Of a stretch of 64,000 nucleotides of DNA, positions 23,526 to 34,219 are shown one piece after another. Within the stretch, counting starts at the first letter, position 1; the number at the start of each line of letters is the position of its first letter. The position numbers were made by a program, and so were the translations under genes. Where the stretch lies: assembly GCA_036417435.1 (NCBI GenBank), contig CM070903.1:88805001-88869000 (forward strand). Reading direction: 5' to 3'. Source of the DNA: Inia geoffrensis. Its lineage: Eukaryota > Chordata > Mammalia > Artiodactyla > Iniidae. Below the pieces are notes generated by a model that did not search any database, was not told the origin of the DNA, and saw only the letters and a list, made by a program, of their open reading frames with translations.

Positions 23526-23745
23526 ACCTTTTGAGATTGTTTTTTTTTTTCACTCAGCATAATGCCCTTGAGGTCCATTCAAGTTGCTGCATGTTAACAG
23601 TAGATTGTTCCTTTTTATTGCTGAGTGGTATTCCATGTTATGGAGATACCACTGTTTGTGTAACCACTCATGCATTGCTAGTTGCTTGTTTCCAGTTTTG
23701 GCTATCAGAAAGGAATCTACTGTGAATAATCATGTGCATAAATTG
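23526..23745 (-). mobile_element. Old LINE-1 fragment
   Basis: 'cactcagcataatgcccttg' and 'ttattgctgagtggtattcc' are antisense old-L1 sequence. Its first 65 bp resemble 21556-21620 on the other side of the younger L1. Confidence 0.65.
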
Positions 23746-23759
23746 TATAAAAATTTTTA

Positions 23760-23880
23760 AAAAGGCCCAGGCTTCAGACTAAGTAAATCGATCTCCAGGG
23801 TGAAGCCCAGGCATCAACAACTTTTAAAAGTTTCCCAGGTAATTCTCATGTACATCAAGGATTTCTAAAATTGCAAATTC
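23760..23880. repeat. hAT-Charlie relic (MER5-like), interrupted by a SINE
   Basis: 'agcccaggcatcaacaactt' and 'tttcccaggtaattctcatg' follow the MER5A pattern. The element is followed at once by a CHR SINE. Confidence 0.55.
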
Positions 23881-23882
23881 TG

Positions 23883-24009
23883 GGACTTCCCTGGTGGTCC
23901 AGTGGTTAAGACTCCATGCTCCCAAGCAGGGGGCATGGGTTCAATCCCTGGTCAGGGAACTAAGATCCCACATGCTGCATGGTGCAGCCTAAAAATAAAT
24001 AAATAAAAT
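23883..24009 (+). mobile_element. CHR-type SINE (short form) with 16-bp perfect duplication
   Basis: The head 'gggacttccctggtggtcca' and tail 'aataaataaataaaataa' are flanked by the perfect duplication 'aaaattgcaaattctg' (23867-23882 and 24010-24025). Confidence 0.95.
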
Positions 24010-24044
24010 AAAATTGCAAATTCTGCAAAAATCATTTATTAGTA

Positions 24045-24165
24045 ACAGTTATCATTATTATGCACCTACCAAATGCTAGACGTTGTACTCTTCTAAGCCT
24101 CTTAATAACCCTGTGAGATATATATTATTATTCTCTCTTTACATATGAGAAGATTGAAGGGTGGG
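24045..24165 (-). repeat. MIR-like relic, antisense
   Basis: 'gcacctaccaaatgctagac', 'cctgtgagatat' and 'atatgagaagattgaag' match a diverged antisense MIR. Confidence 0.55.
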
Positions 24166-24290
24166 TGGAATAGTAAAGGTGGTAAAAAGGTATAAATTTC
24201 ATGTCATAAAAGAAATAAGTCCTGGGGACTTAAATGACTATAGCTAATAATACTGTACTGTATATTTGAAAGTTGCTAAGAGAGCATATC

Positions 24291-24636
24291 TTTTTTTTTT
24301 TTTTTTTTTTTTTTTGGCTGCATTGGGTATTCATTGCTGGGTGTGGGCTTTCTCTACTTGCAGCGAGCAGGGGCTACTCTTTGTTGCGGTGCGTGGGCTT
24401 TTCATTGTGGAGGCATCTCTTGTTGTGGAGAACAGGCTCCAGGTGCTTGGGCTTCAGTAGTTGCAGCACGTGAGCTCAGTAGTTGTGGCTCGCGGGCTCT
24501 AGAGCGCAGGCTCAGTAGTTGTGGTGCATGGGCTTAGTTGCTCCACGGCATGTGGGATCTTCCTGGACCAGGGATCAAACCCATGTCCCTGAATTGGCAG
24601 GCGGATTCTTAACCACTGAGCTGCCAGGGAAGTCCC
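24291..24636 (-). mobile_element. CHR-type SINE (long form)
   Basis: A long poly-T (24291-24315) is followed by 'ggctgcattgggtattcatt' and several 'cagtagttg' sub-repeats, ending 'ctgccagggaagtccc'. Flanks are 'aagagagcatatc' and 'aagagggtagatc'. Confidence 0.92.
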
Positions 24637-24705
24637 ACGAAGAGGGTAGATCTTAAAAGTTCTATCATAAGAAAAAATTTGTCGCTATGTCTTGTGATGG
24701 ATTTT

Positions 24706-24826
24706 TTTGGGTATTTTTGGCGCAACATGCAGCATGTGGGATATTAGTTCCCTGACTAGGGCTCAAACCTGTGCCGCCTGCAGTGGAAGCACAGAGTCTT
24801 AACTGCTGGACCACCAGGGAAGTCCC
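24706..24826 (-). mobile_element. CHR-type SINE (short form)
   Basis: An antisense copy ends 'accaccagggaagtccc'. The perfect 12-bp duplication 'gtgatggatttt' lies at 24694-24705 and 24827-24838. Confidence 0.93.
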
Positions 24827-24839
24827 GTGATGGATTTTA

Positions 24840-25480
24840 ACTAGACTTATTGTGGTAATCATTTTGCAATATTTACATATTTTGAATCATTATGTGTATA
24901 CCTGAAACTAATATAGAATTATTCTATGTCAATTTTATCTCAGTAAAAAATCTTTTCCTTAGAGATATTGTTAAGCATTTCGTATCATAAATTGTGTCTT
25001 AAGAGAGAAAATGGATTTGAAGTTTTTCTTCTTTTTTTTTTTTTTTAACTCAAGAAAGCATTTTAGGATAAGAATCTTACAGGGAAAAAATCCCACAACT
25101 CATGGATTGTAAAGAAAAAAGAGTTTTGTCTTTAAAACAGTATCTTATGCAATTGGGAGCCAAGGGAACCATGTGAATAATTCAGAGAGGCAAATTAACT
25201 GCAACAGGAAAATTTTCAGTCTATTGTGGCCCTCTCTATCCATGCAACTCAAATCATATGTGAAAAAGAAAATCTCTGTCTGGGGACAGCCATATTCACT
25301 GACCAAGCTACCTTACTAAAGTCTGTGGCCCAGAAGAAAGTGAGGGAGATAGACTCAGAAATCTTTGAGTAGATTTTCTGAGGAGGTTGTTCCCGTGCTT
25401 GACAATATCCGATGGTAGGGAGCATGGAATGTCCATGGACTGACTTGATTATTGGCCCATTGTCAGATGGCTTGAGAAAG
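24840..25480. other. Unclassified, no gene seen
   Basis: AT-rich sequence without a clear repeat assignment or exon. Confidence 0.4.
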
Positions 25481-25486
25481 AGAGAG

Positions 25487-25620
25487 GGGACTTCCTTGGC
25501 CGTCCAGCCGTTAAGACTCTGTGCTTCCACTGCACGGGTTGCAGGTTCGATCCCTGGTCAGGGAAGTAAGATCCTGCATGCCACATGGTGCAGCCAAAAA
25601 ATTTAAAAAATAAAATAAAA
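25487..25620 (+). mobile_element. CHR-type SINE (short form)
   Basis: The head 'gggacttccttggccgtcca' and A-rich tail are flanked by 'agaaagagagag' (25475-25486) and 'agaaatagagag' (25621-25632). Confidence 0.9.
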
Positions 25621-25829
25621 AGAAATAGAGAGAACGTAATGCCTTCACTTGTGTCTATGAAGTTCGAAGTGTGAGCCTGCCAGTTCTTCCCTTCCTGACT
25701 GCCTATCCCATGGGTTTTGGACTTGCTTAGACAGCCTTCATAGTCAAATAAGCTAATTCCTTGTAATAAATCACACACACACGCACATACTGAAATGGAA
25801 AGGATTAGTGGGAGCAACAATTTGGGGAG

Positions 25830-26270
25830 GGGAAATCAGGAATTCTTTTTTGGACATGTTCAGTTTGAGATAGTTTAGACCTCCAAATGGAGAGGTCAAG
25901 TAGTCACTTAGCTAATAGACACAAGGGCTAGAGATGTAAATTTTGGGAGTCATGACTACAGCGATGCTTATGTTAAATCATACATCTCATGAAATTGGAT
26001 GGGATTGCCAAGGGAGAGAGTGTATATAGAGAAGACAAGGGGAACCCTGACTGAGCCCTGGATGGTCCAACATTTAAAGCCCCAACAGTGTGGGGGAAAC
26101 TAGGAAACAACATGGAAGAGGAGCAGTCCCTGAGGTGAGAGAACCAGGGGAGTGTCATGTCAGAGAAGCCATGAGAAGACAGTGTTTCAAAAAGGGAGAG
26201 GCCAAATGAGTCTAACGCTGGTAAACTGTTGAGTAAAATAAGGTTGACCATTGGATTTGATGATAACAAT
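25830..26270 (+). repeat. Old interspersed repeat, family not assigned
   Basis: 'ttgagatagtttagacctcc', 'taaattttgggagtcatgac' and 'gactgagccctgg' follow a widely dispersed mammalian repeat that I recognise by pattern but cannot name with confidence. No gene is seen. Confidence 0.4.
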
Positions 26271-26307
26271 AACTCATTGTTTATATGACACATTTTTGGA
26301 GCACTTT

Positions 26308-26527
26308 AAAAAAAAGTATTTATTTGGCTGTGCTGGGTCTTAGTTGTGGCACATGGAATCTTCTTGTCATTGTGCGGGATCTTTAGTTGCAGCATGCAGG
26401 ATCTTTAGTTGCAGCATGTGAACTTTTAGTTGTGGCATGTGGGATCTAGTTCCTGACCAGGGATCAAACCTGGGCCCCCTGCATTGAGAGCTCAGAGTCT
26501 TAGCCCCTGGACCACCAGGGAAGTCCC
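26308..26527 (-). mobile_element. CHR-type SINE (short form)
   Basis: An antisense copy has 'gatctttagttgcagcatg' sub-repeats and ends 'ccaccagggaagtccc'. The perfect 11-bp duplication 'tggagcacttt' lies at 26297-26307 and 26528-26538. Confidence 0.93.
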
Positions 26528-26574
26528 TGGAGCACTTTTATAAAATCTGGAATGTTAGTTTTTTTTCTCTACAT

Positions 26575-26710
26575 GAGACATTGGGAGGTAGTTATGGTCA
26601 TTACTATCCGCCTTTTCTTACGGAGGAACAGAGGCTCAGGTAGATTTCAGGAAATTGCTCAAGATTAAATTAGCAAGTTATGGCAGACCTGGTTAGAAGC
26701 AGATTTCTTC
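26575..26710 (-). repeat. MIR-like relic, antisense
   Basis: 'acggaggaacagaggctcag' followed by 'gaaattgctcaagattaaat' and 'aagttatggcagacctgg' fits a diverged antisense MIR. Confidence 0.5.
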
Positions 26711-26871
26711 ATTCCAACTCAAGTCTCTGATTCTAAATCCTAGTTGGCATAGGAATCACTTATCATGCTTTCTAAAAATACAAACATGTGCCCCACCTCA
26801 AATATATTTCATCAAAGAACTCTCAGATAAGGGCTAGGGAATGAGCATTTAAAATTAAATAAACCATTGAC

Positions 26872-27605
26872 ATGGAATGGATAAAGAAGATGTGATACAT
26901 ATATACAATGAAATATTACTCAGCCATAGAAAGGAATGAAATACTGCCATTTACAGAGACGTGGGTGAACCTAGAGATTGTCATACAGAGTGAAGTAAGT
27001 CAGAAAGAGAAAAACAAATATCGTATAATATTGCTTATATGTGGAATTTGGAAAAATGGTACAGATGAACTTAATGGCAAAGCTGAAATAGAGACACAGA
27101 TGTAGAGAACACACTTATGGTTACCAAGGGGGGAAGGAGGGGGGCGGGGCAAATTGGGAGATTGGGACTGACATATGTACACTACTATGTATAAAACAGA
27201 TAACCAATGAAAACCTACTGTTTAGCACGGGGAGCCCTACTCAGTGATCTGTGGTGACCTAAATGGGAAGGAAATTTAAAAAAGAATGGATAGGGGCTTC
27301 CCTGGTGGCGCAGTGGTTGAGAGTCCGCCTGCCAATGCAGGGGACACGGGTTTGTGCCACGGTCCGGGAAGATCCCACATGCCACGGAGCAGCTGGGCCC
27401 GTGAGCCATGGCCGCTGGGCCTGCACATCTGGAGCCTGTGCTCCGCAATGGGAGAGGCCACAACAGTGAGAGGTCCGCGTACCGCAACAACAACAAAAAA
27501 GAGTGGATATATGTATACATATAACTGATTCACTTTGCTGTACAGCAGAAACTAACACAACATTGTAAAGCAACGATACTCCAATAAAATTAATTAAAAA
27601 AATAA
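26872..27605 (+). mobile_element. LINE-1 3' end, plus strand, with poly(A) tail
   Basis: The last part of ORF2 is readable (26908-27105: MKYYSAIERNEILPFTETW..., ending KAEIETQM). It is followed by the 3' UTR ('cacttatggttaccaagg', 'ctgtacagcagaaactaaca') and an A-rich tail (27590-27620). A CHR SINE is inserted at 27293-27500. It is severely 5'-truncated. Confidence 0.92.
27293..27500 (+). mobile_element. CHR-type SINE, young cetacean form
   Basis: This near-complete plus-strand copy reads from 'ggggcttccctggtggcgca' through 'cggtccgggaagatcccaca' to 'gaggtccgcgtaccgcaaca' and an (aac)n/A tail. The target duplication is 'gaatggata' / 'gagtggata'. It sits in the 3' UTR of an L1. Confidence 0.95.
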
Positions 27606-27639
27606 TAAAATAAAATAAATACATACAACTCAACAAATA

Positions 27640-28600
27640 GTTCTAAATGAGAGACCAGGGTTCATGGTCACTCAATTAGTCTACAGTGTATTCTAAGCAA
27701 CCTTTAAATTAGACTTTGTAGGATTAAAGTCTATGCCGAGTTGGTTAACCAAGTTCGCAAAGGTCAGCCGAAACTACTTTGAGCTTCCTCAGGGTGGAAA
27801 TGCTAATTTACCCAATATGTTAATGCCTCAGTTTAATTTTCTAAGGCATTCTCTTACAATTAGTCTCCTGTTTCTGAATGGAGAAAGCATTTCCCAAAAG
27901 ACAGTTCTTTCCTTTGTGACTGAACTTCCTAATCAAACTTCATCATCTCATCAGGTGAATTTCCATGACTAGTTCCTCCAAGTTGAAAACCACTTAGTGT
28001 AGTGAGAGATGCATCTGATGGGAATGTGTGGAGATAGTCAGCTGCTTGTTTATGAAATAAGGATGATGTCCAACGCATGAGCGCTTCTCACCTATTACAA
28101 AAGAGAAAATTGTACTTTACAGGTAATTTAAAGCAGAGACTCAAACTTATTAAATTCTGAGGTGCTTTTTCTAAAATTTCGGCAGCGTATGCTCACTCAC
28201 TGATGGGCATTTCCAGCCCTTCTCTAAGAGGTCCTGCTGCACCTCTTCTTTTCCCAGGAGTGTAGTCGGTCCAGACCAGAGTGACCCCAGGACTAACCTT
28301 GCTTAGACACAGCCACTTAGAAGGACCCTCTTGCATTTGTCTATCATTCATTGTTCTCCAATATGTTTTTCTACCTCTTCCTTTAAGAGCTGACTGCACA
28401 TTAGAATCATCTGTGAGCTTTAAAAAAAAAAAACTGATGCTTAAGCCCCTACTTCAGGTCTTTAATTTATGCTGCTTTTATTACCATGTATTTGGACTTC
28501 CGCAGTAGCCTCCCCACCTTTAGTCTCCTACCAAACTAATCCATTCTACATATTCCTGACAGGTTACTCTGTCTAAAACCCATCTTGATGAATTTAAAAG
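27640..28600. other. Unique sequence with a short MER5-like relic
   Basis: No exon is recognised. 'cacattagaatcatctgtga' at about 28397 with 'actgatgcttaagcccc' is the 5' half of a MER5-type hAT element. Confidence 0.45.
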
Positions 28601-28654
28601 ATTAAAGATAAAAAACGATCTGCCTCAAAAAAAAAAATGATCTGCCTCTTCATA

Positions 28655-29910
28655 CCATGAGTAAAAATTAACTCAAAATGGATCAAAGATGGGAATTCCC
28701 TGGTGGTCCAGTGGTTAGGACTCTGTGCTTTCACTACTGAGAGGGCGGGTTCAATCCCTGGTTGGGGAATTAAGATCCCAGAAGTCGTGCAACACAGCCC
28801 AAAAAAAAAAAGAAAGATCAAAGACTTACATGTAACGGCTAAAACTATAAAGTTCTTAGAGGAAAACATAGGTGTAAACTTTGTGACTTTGGATTAGACA
28901 GTGGGTTCTTAGATAAAAGTACAAGAAATACAAGAAAAACTAGATAAATTGGGCATCATTAAAGTTAAAAACTTTTGTGCCTCGAAGACATCCCACTTAT
29001 CACATATTGGAAGAAAACTTTTTCAAATATACAACTGATAAGAGACTAGTATCTAGAATATAAAAAGAGCTATTACAACTTAATAATAAAAAGACAAATA
29101 GCCCAGTTTAAAACAGACAGAGAAGAGGCATTTCTCCAAAGGAGATACACCATACTCAATAAGCACATGAAAAGATGCTCAACATCATTAGTCGTCAGGG
29201 AAATGCACATCAAAACCACAGTGAAATATCACTTTATACCTACTAGGATGGTTATAATAATAATAAAAAGATAAGTGTTGGTGAGGATATGGAGAAACTG
29301 GAACCCTCATACATTGTTGGTGGGAATGTAAAATAGTGAAATAGCTTTGGAAAATGTTCTGGCAGTTTCTGAAAAAGAAACATGGAGCTATATGACCCAG
29401 CAACTCTACTCCTAGGTATACATACCCAAGAGAATTGAAAACCTGCACCCCCACAAAAACTGGTATCCCAGTGTTCAGAGCAGCATTATTCACAATAGCC
29501 AAAATGTGGAAACAATCCGAATGTCCATCAACTGATGAATGGATAAATAGAATTTGGTATATGCACACAATGATGTTATTCATCAATAAAAAGAAATGAC
29601 GTACTGATACATGCTACAACATGGATGAACTTTGAAAACATTGTGCTAAGTGAAAGAAGACACTTCCAAATGACCATATATTGTATGATTCCATTTATAT
29701 GAAATGTTCAAAATAGGCAAATATGTAGTCAGACAGTAGATTAGTGGTCATCTAAGGCTGGAGGGGGAAGGGGTATTGAGGAAGTGTAACGGTTAGGGAT
29801 GTGGGTGTCTTTTTAGGGTAATGAAAATGTTCTAAAATTAATTGTTGTGATGGATGCCCAACTTTGTAAATGTACTAAAAGCCACTAGATTGTGCACTTC
29901 TAAAAAATGA
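28655..29910 (+). mobile_element. Old LINE-1 ORF2 3' region and UTR, plus strand
   Basis: 'aattaactcaaaatggatca', 'tgttggtgggaatgtaaaat', 'ggaaacaatccgaatgtcca' and 'tgaaagaagacacttccaaa' are consecutive parts of an old L1 3' end. A CHR SINE is inserted at 28691-28815. It has no long frame. Confidence 0.88.
28691..28815 (+). mobile_element. CHR-type SINE (short form) in L1
   Basis: The head 'gggaattccctggtggtcca' and an A-rich tail are flanked by 'gatcaaagat' and 'gatcaaagac'. Confidence 0.92.
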
Positions 29911-30370
29911 CTTTCTGAGTTCTTTTAAGTGCCTTAGGCTGGTTCTCAGTATCTACCATTAGGGCTCCTCCTCTGTTCAGACTTTAGTTTTATTTCCTTT
30001 TATTCTCCCCCCCTGTACTAGGTCACAGTCAAACTGGACTTTTCAAGGTTTCTCAAACAGGCCTTGTACTTTCCTTTCTTGTTGTAATGCCCCCATGCCC
30101 TCTTCTGCCTGCCATGCCCAGTCTTCAAAAGTCCAAGTGAAACGCCTCTTCCTCTATCTCTACCTCAATTCCTGTAATATTTTTGCTCAATCTTCTAAGT
30201 GCTCAATTATGGTGGAATATGGGGAAAACCTTGCCTCTCCCCCCACCTTCTTATTTTTCAGGTTGCCTCCTTTTAATTGTTTTTACCCTCCCTTCTGAAT
30301 TACTGAAAAATATGTGAGAAATATAGTCAAAATGACTTTTTTTTGGTGGGGGAAAGAGTTGAGAGAACAC

Positions 30371-30582
30371 TTTTTTTTTTTTTTTTTTTTTTTCGGTATG
30401 CAGACCTCTCACTGTTGTGGCCTCTCCCGTTGCGGAGCACAGGCTCTGGACACGCAGGCTCAGTGGCCATGGCTCATGGGCCAAGCCGCTCCGCATGTGG
30501 GATCTTCCCGGCCCGGGGCACGAACCCGGGTCCTCTGCATCGGCAGGCGGACTCTCAACCACTGCACCACCAGGGAAGCCCT
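30371..30582 (-). mobile_element. CHR-type SINE
   Basis: Poly-T (30371-30393), 'cggtatgcagacctctcact', ending 'accaccagggaagccct'. The flanking duplication is 'gaacact'. Confidence 0.93.
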
Positions 30583-30599
30583 ATGAACACTTACATGTT

Positions 30600-31115
30600 C
30601 TGTTTTGCTTAAGCTGTTTGTGGTAATGTTCATATGTTGGATAGTGTGCTTCTAGAATCTGACCATAAAGGTCAGGCTGGACCAACGAGACATGGCGAGA
30701 GAAAGCTGGGTGTGAATGGACAAGATTCTAGATGTCAGCTATACAAGCTCCCCTTTTTTGGAGTGAGTGGGACAGCAGGCCCATGTTCCTAGGCTGTGAG
30801 TCCTCCCACACTGTTACCTGCCAGCCTCAGGCTGTGCCACTTGCACCTGGTGGGAGGAGGCTGCTGGTCCCTCCTGGACCAGAGAGAGGAGCAGTAGGAC
30901 TGCCCCTTGCATTGCGCGGCCTAGAGTCTCCTTTTCCTTCACGCAGGCTTCAAGGGCACTTTGCAGGTGGTGGTAATAAAGCAGAAGAGGGACCTAATTA
31001 TTTGTCCTTAATCACAAGTGTTAGTTTTAAAATTAGAACTCCAACAGGGGAAGCAGGAATACAAAACCCTACTCAAGAATCAGAAAGAAAATTTGAAGTA
31101 TGTCAAGTGTGCAAT
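30600..31115. other. Unclassified, moderately GC-rich
   Basis: No assigned repeat. A frame open from 30732 to 31121 (+) has no family features and is not called. Confidence 0.35.
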
Positions 31116-31117
31116 TT

Positions 31118-31512
31118 TTAAAAAATTGAAGTATAGTTAATTTACAATGTTGTATTAGTTTCTGGTGTACAGCAAAGTGATTCAGTTATACATAAATATA
31201 CATGCATTCTTTTTCATATTCTTTTTCGGATATCGAGTATAGTTCCCTGTGCTATATACAGTAGGATCTTGTCGTTTATCTATTTTATATATAGTAGTTT
31301 GTATCTGCTAATCCCAAACTCCTAATTTATCCCCCTTTCTGCCTCTTTGGTAGCCATTTATTTGTTTTTTACCTCTGTGAGTCTGTTTCTGTTTTGTAAA
31401 TAAGTTCACTTGTATCATTTTTCTAGATTCCATGTATAAGTGATATCATATGGTATTAGTCTTTCTCTGCTTGACTGACTTCACTTAGTGTGATAATCTC
31501 TTGGTGAGAGTG
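31118..31512 (-). mobile_element. LINE-1 3'-UTR fragment, minus strand
   Basis: 'ttgaagtatagttaatttac', 'tggtgtacagcaaagtgatt' and 'ccatgtataagtgatatcat' are the antisense L1 3' UTR. Confidence 0.8.
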
Positions 31513-31814
31513 TGCAATCGTAGCATCCCAAATTTTATCTTTTATAAAAACTTGATGATTCAAGAATTGTTTTAGTTGAATTTATCTCCCCACTCTAAAT
31601 GTTCCTAAATTAAGATTTTGGAAAATTGTGTTTCATGTTAAGGTAATCAAAACTGAAGTTGGACCAATGTCCCAAAGCATTACAATTTTTTTTCATTAAA
31701 AATTACTTAAGTAATACATGCTGTAGTAACAAATTTCAGCACTGAGGAAGCAAATGTCCTTCATTATCTGGTTTGTATGTTACAGCATTTAGCTTCTTCT
31801 CTCTTGTGTTCTAT

Positions 31815-32025
31815 ATGGAGAAGCAGTATACCCTGTGCGGTGCATGAGCTTTGGGGTCGAATAGACAAGCCCAGATTCTAGCCTACAGGGTGTTTTCCCT
31901 GGGGTAAATTTATTAATTTCTCTGTGTCTGTTTCCACATCTGCAATACTCACGAAAGGACTGATATGAGGATTAAATGAGATAATAATTATTTGGCATTT
32001 AGTGTTTGGCACTTGGTTAAGTTTC
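31815..32025 (+). repeat. MIR SINE relic
   Basis: 'tttggggtcgaatagacaag', 'tttccacatctgcaatactc' and 'aggattaaatgagataataa' follow the MIR consensus in order. An L2-like 3' end ('agcagaggctcaataaatg') follows at about 32070-32175. Confidence 0.75.
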
Positions 32026-32179
32026 AACAGTTGAGAGCTAAGTAGAGAAGTGTGTGCAGATGTTCTCCTCTGTACTCCATTATAAGCCCTTTCAGAGCAG
32101 AAACCTTGTCTAACTCAGTTCCCACAACGCCTAACAGTAGCAGAGGCTCAATAAATGTTATTAAATGAATGAACGAACG

Positions 32180-32740
32180 AATAAATGAGTGATGGTTTAT
32201 TTGAGTCCCTGATATAAATGAGTAATACATTTTTTGACAGTGACAAAGACATTTTGTGTCTTTTTTTTCTACATAGTTTCCTTTTTTTGTGAAGTCATTT
32301 TATTTTCAGACAAGATTTGAATGAAGCTGTACATGCTCTGGATGCCTTACTTGCATGTGTTCCCTCCCCACCTAGGTGAGGTAAGGCAGTTACTTATCTT
32401 CCCTTACGGCCAGTGATGGAGACTCAGAGAACATAGGTATGTATTACGTCATAGACTTTGCAGTGAAATGAGCATTAGAATGTTTAGGCTGCACAATAAT
32501 AGAATTAATTCTTTTTTTTATTCTGCTAAGCTCTCTTTCTTTCTGCTTTCCTCTAAATGTATAGGAAATCTATTAGATAAAAGTCACCTCTAAAGTTCTC
32601 ATTTCTTGTCAAAGACAGCACTCCCCAGAAAAGAAATGGTGTTCCAAGTAATAAACATGAAAATAAATAAACGATCCGGGTGGGAGGTTGAGGGAGACGA
32701 TCAGTGGTGTTATTTAGCTTGCCACTCCTCCCAACCTTTT
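32180..32740. other. Unique sequence
   Basis: No gene or clear repeat is recognised. Confidence 0.4.
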
Positions 32741-32754
32741 AAAACGGTTTTATT

Positions 32755-33100
32755 TTTATTTTTTTTATTTTTATGTTTTTTATAAATTTATTTATTTTGG
32801 GCTCCATTGGGTCTTTGTTGCTGTGTGCGGGCTTTCTGTAGTTACGGCGAGCGGGCATTACCCTTCGTTGAGGTGCGCAGGCTTCTCATTTTGGTGGTTT
32901 CTCTTGTTGCAGAGCATCGGCTCTAGGTGCACAGTCTTCAATAGTTGTGGCTTGCGGGCTCTAGAGCGCAGGCTCAGTAGTTGTGGCACATGGACTTAGT
33001 TGCTCCACGGTATGTGGGATCTTCTCGGACCAGGGCTTGGACCGGTGTCCCCTGCATTGGCAGGTGGATTCTTAACCACTGCACCACCAGGAAAGTCCCT
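32755..33100 (-). mobile_element. CHR-type SINE (long form)
   Basis: A (tttat)-rich tail, 'gggctccattgggtctttgt', and an end reading 'gcaccaccaggaaagtccct'. The duplication is 'aaaacggttttatt' (32741-32754) and 'aaaacagtattatt' (33101-33114). Confidence 0.92.
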
Positions 33101-33119
33101 AAAACAGTATTATTGTAAA

Positions 33120-34115
33120 AGATTGTACATTTTTTCAGAAATATGCATCAACTTATTGGCACAGTTTAACAAATATTTACTATAAAGCAAACACCTGTGT
33201 AACTGGTACTAAGGTTAAGAAATTAAATGTCATGAGCACTTCATCCCAATCCATGTATCAATTTCTGATCCCAACTTCTCTCCTCTCCCAAAAGGTAACT
33301 GTTACCTTTCTTTTACTTTTCTTTTTGTTTTCTTGCTTTTCGTTATAGCTATACCATATATGTGTGCAGTATCTTTAAACAATGTTGTGTTGTGTTTGCC
33401 TGTTGTAGAACTTTATATAAATCAGACTGTATATATTCTTTTGTATCTTGCTTTTTTCTTTTTTACTCACCATTACGTTATAAGTCACTCATATTATTGC
33501 ATGTAGTTGAAATTCATTAATTTTGTTGTTGAGTGATATTCCTGTATGAATATACTCTATATTTTTATCCATTCTATTGAAAATAGATTGCTTCCTATGG
33601 ACATTTTCATATACATATTCTGGTTTGTATGTATACACATTTCTCTAGGATATATGCCCAGGAATATAATTGCTACATCACTGGGTATGTATATCTTCAA
33701 CTTGACTAGATACTATCAAGTTGTTTTCCAAAGTGGTTATACTGATTTACAACCTCACGAACAGTGTATGAGCATTCCAGTTGTTCTGCATCTCTATCAA
33801 CATTTGGTATTTTCTTTTTCCTTTTTTTCTTTTCTTTTCCTTTCCTTTCCTTCCCCTCCCCTCCCTCCCTCCCTCCCTCCTTTCCTTCTTTCCTTTCTGT
33901 TTCAGTACCAGTATAGTATATAACCTTGTGGTTGAAATTTGCACTTTCATGATGACTAAAGAGATTTAGTACTTTTTCATTGGCAATTAGGATTTCCTGT
34001 TTTGTGAAGCAGCTACTTAAGTCTTTTTTTCTTTTTTAATTGAATCGTGTGCCTTTTTTCTCAATAGATTTGGTTTGTCTTTCCTTTCATGAGTAATATA
34101 GGTAGAGGTTGATAG
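33120..34115 (-). mobile_element. Old LINE-1 (L1M) fragment, minus strand
   Basis: 'ttatgaatatac'-type and 'ggatatatgcccaggaatat', 'ttgttttccaaagtggttat' sequence is antisense old-L1 ORF2. A pyrimidine-rich simple repeat lies inside at 33815-33900. Confidence 0.7.
33815..33900. repeat. Polypyrimidine tract, (CCTT/CCCT)n
   Basis: An almost pure C/T run of about 85 bases on the plus strand, with mirror-like symmetry ('cctttcctttccttcccctc'). Confidence 0.95.
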
Positions 34116-34176
34116 AGAGTGGAGTTATGTGGTCATATCCCACCTTTTAGAAAACAGCCAAATGGAGTTTAAGTTA

Positions 34177-34177
34177 T

Positions 34178-34217
<40 letters not shown>

Positions 34218-34219
34218 CA
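34177..34219. repeat. (GT)n(GC)n microsatellite
   Basis: About 13 gt units run directly into 'gcgcgcgcgtgtgtgc', an alternating purine-pyrimidine tract. Confidence 0.97.

Noticed and set aside
27293..27370. tRNA gene candidates in SINE heads
   Set aside because: The heads are tRNA-derived but lack a complete cloverleaf and belong to CHR SINEs.
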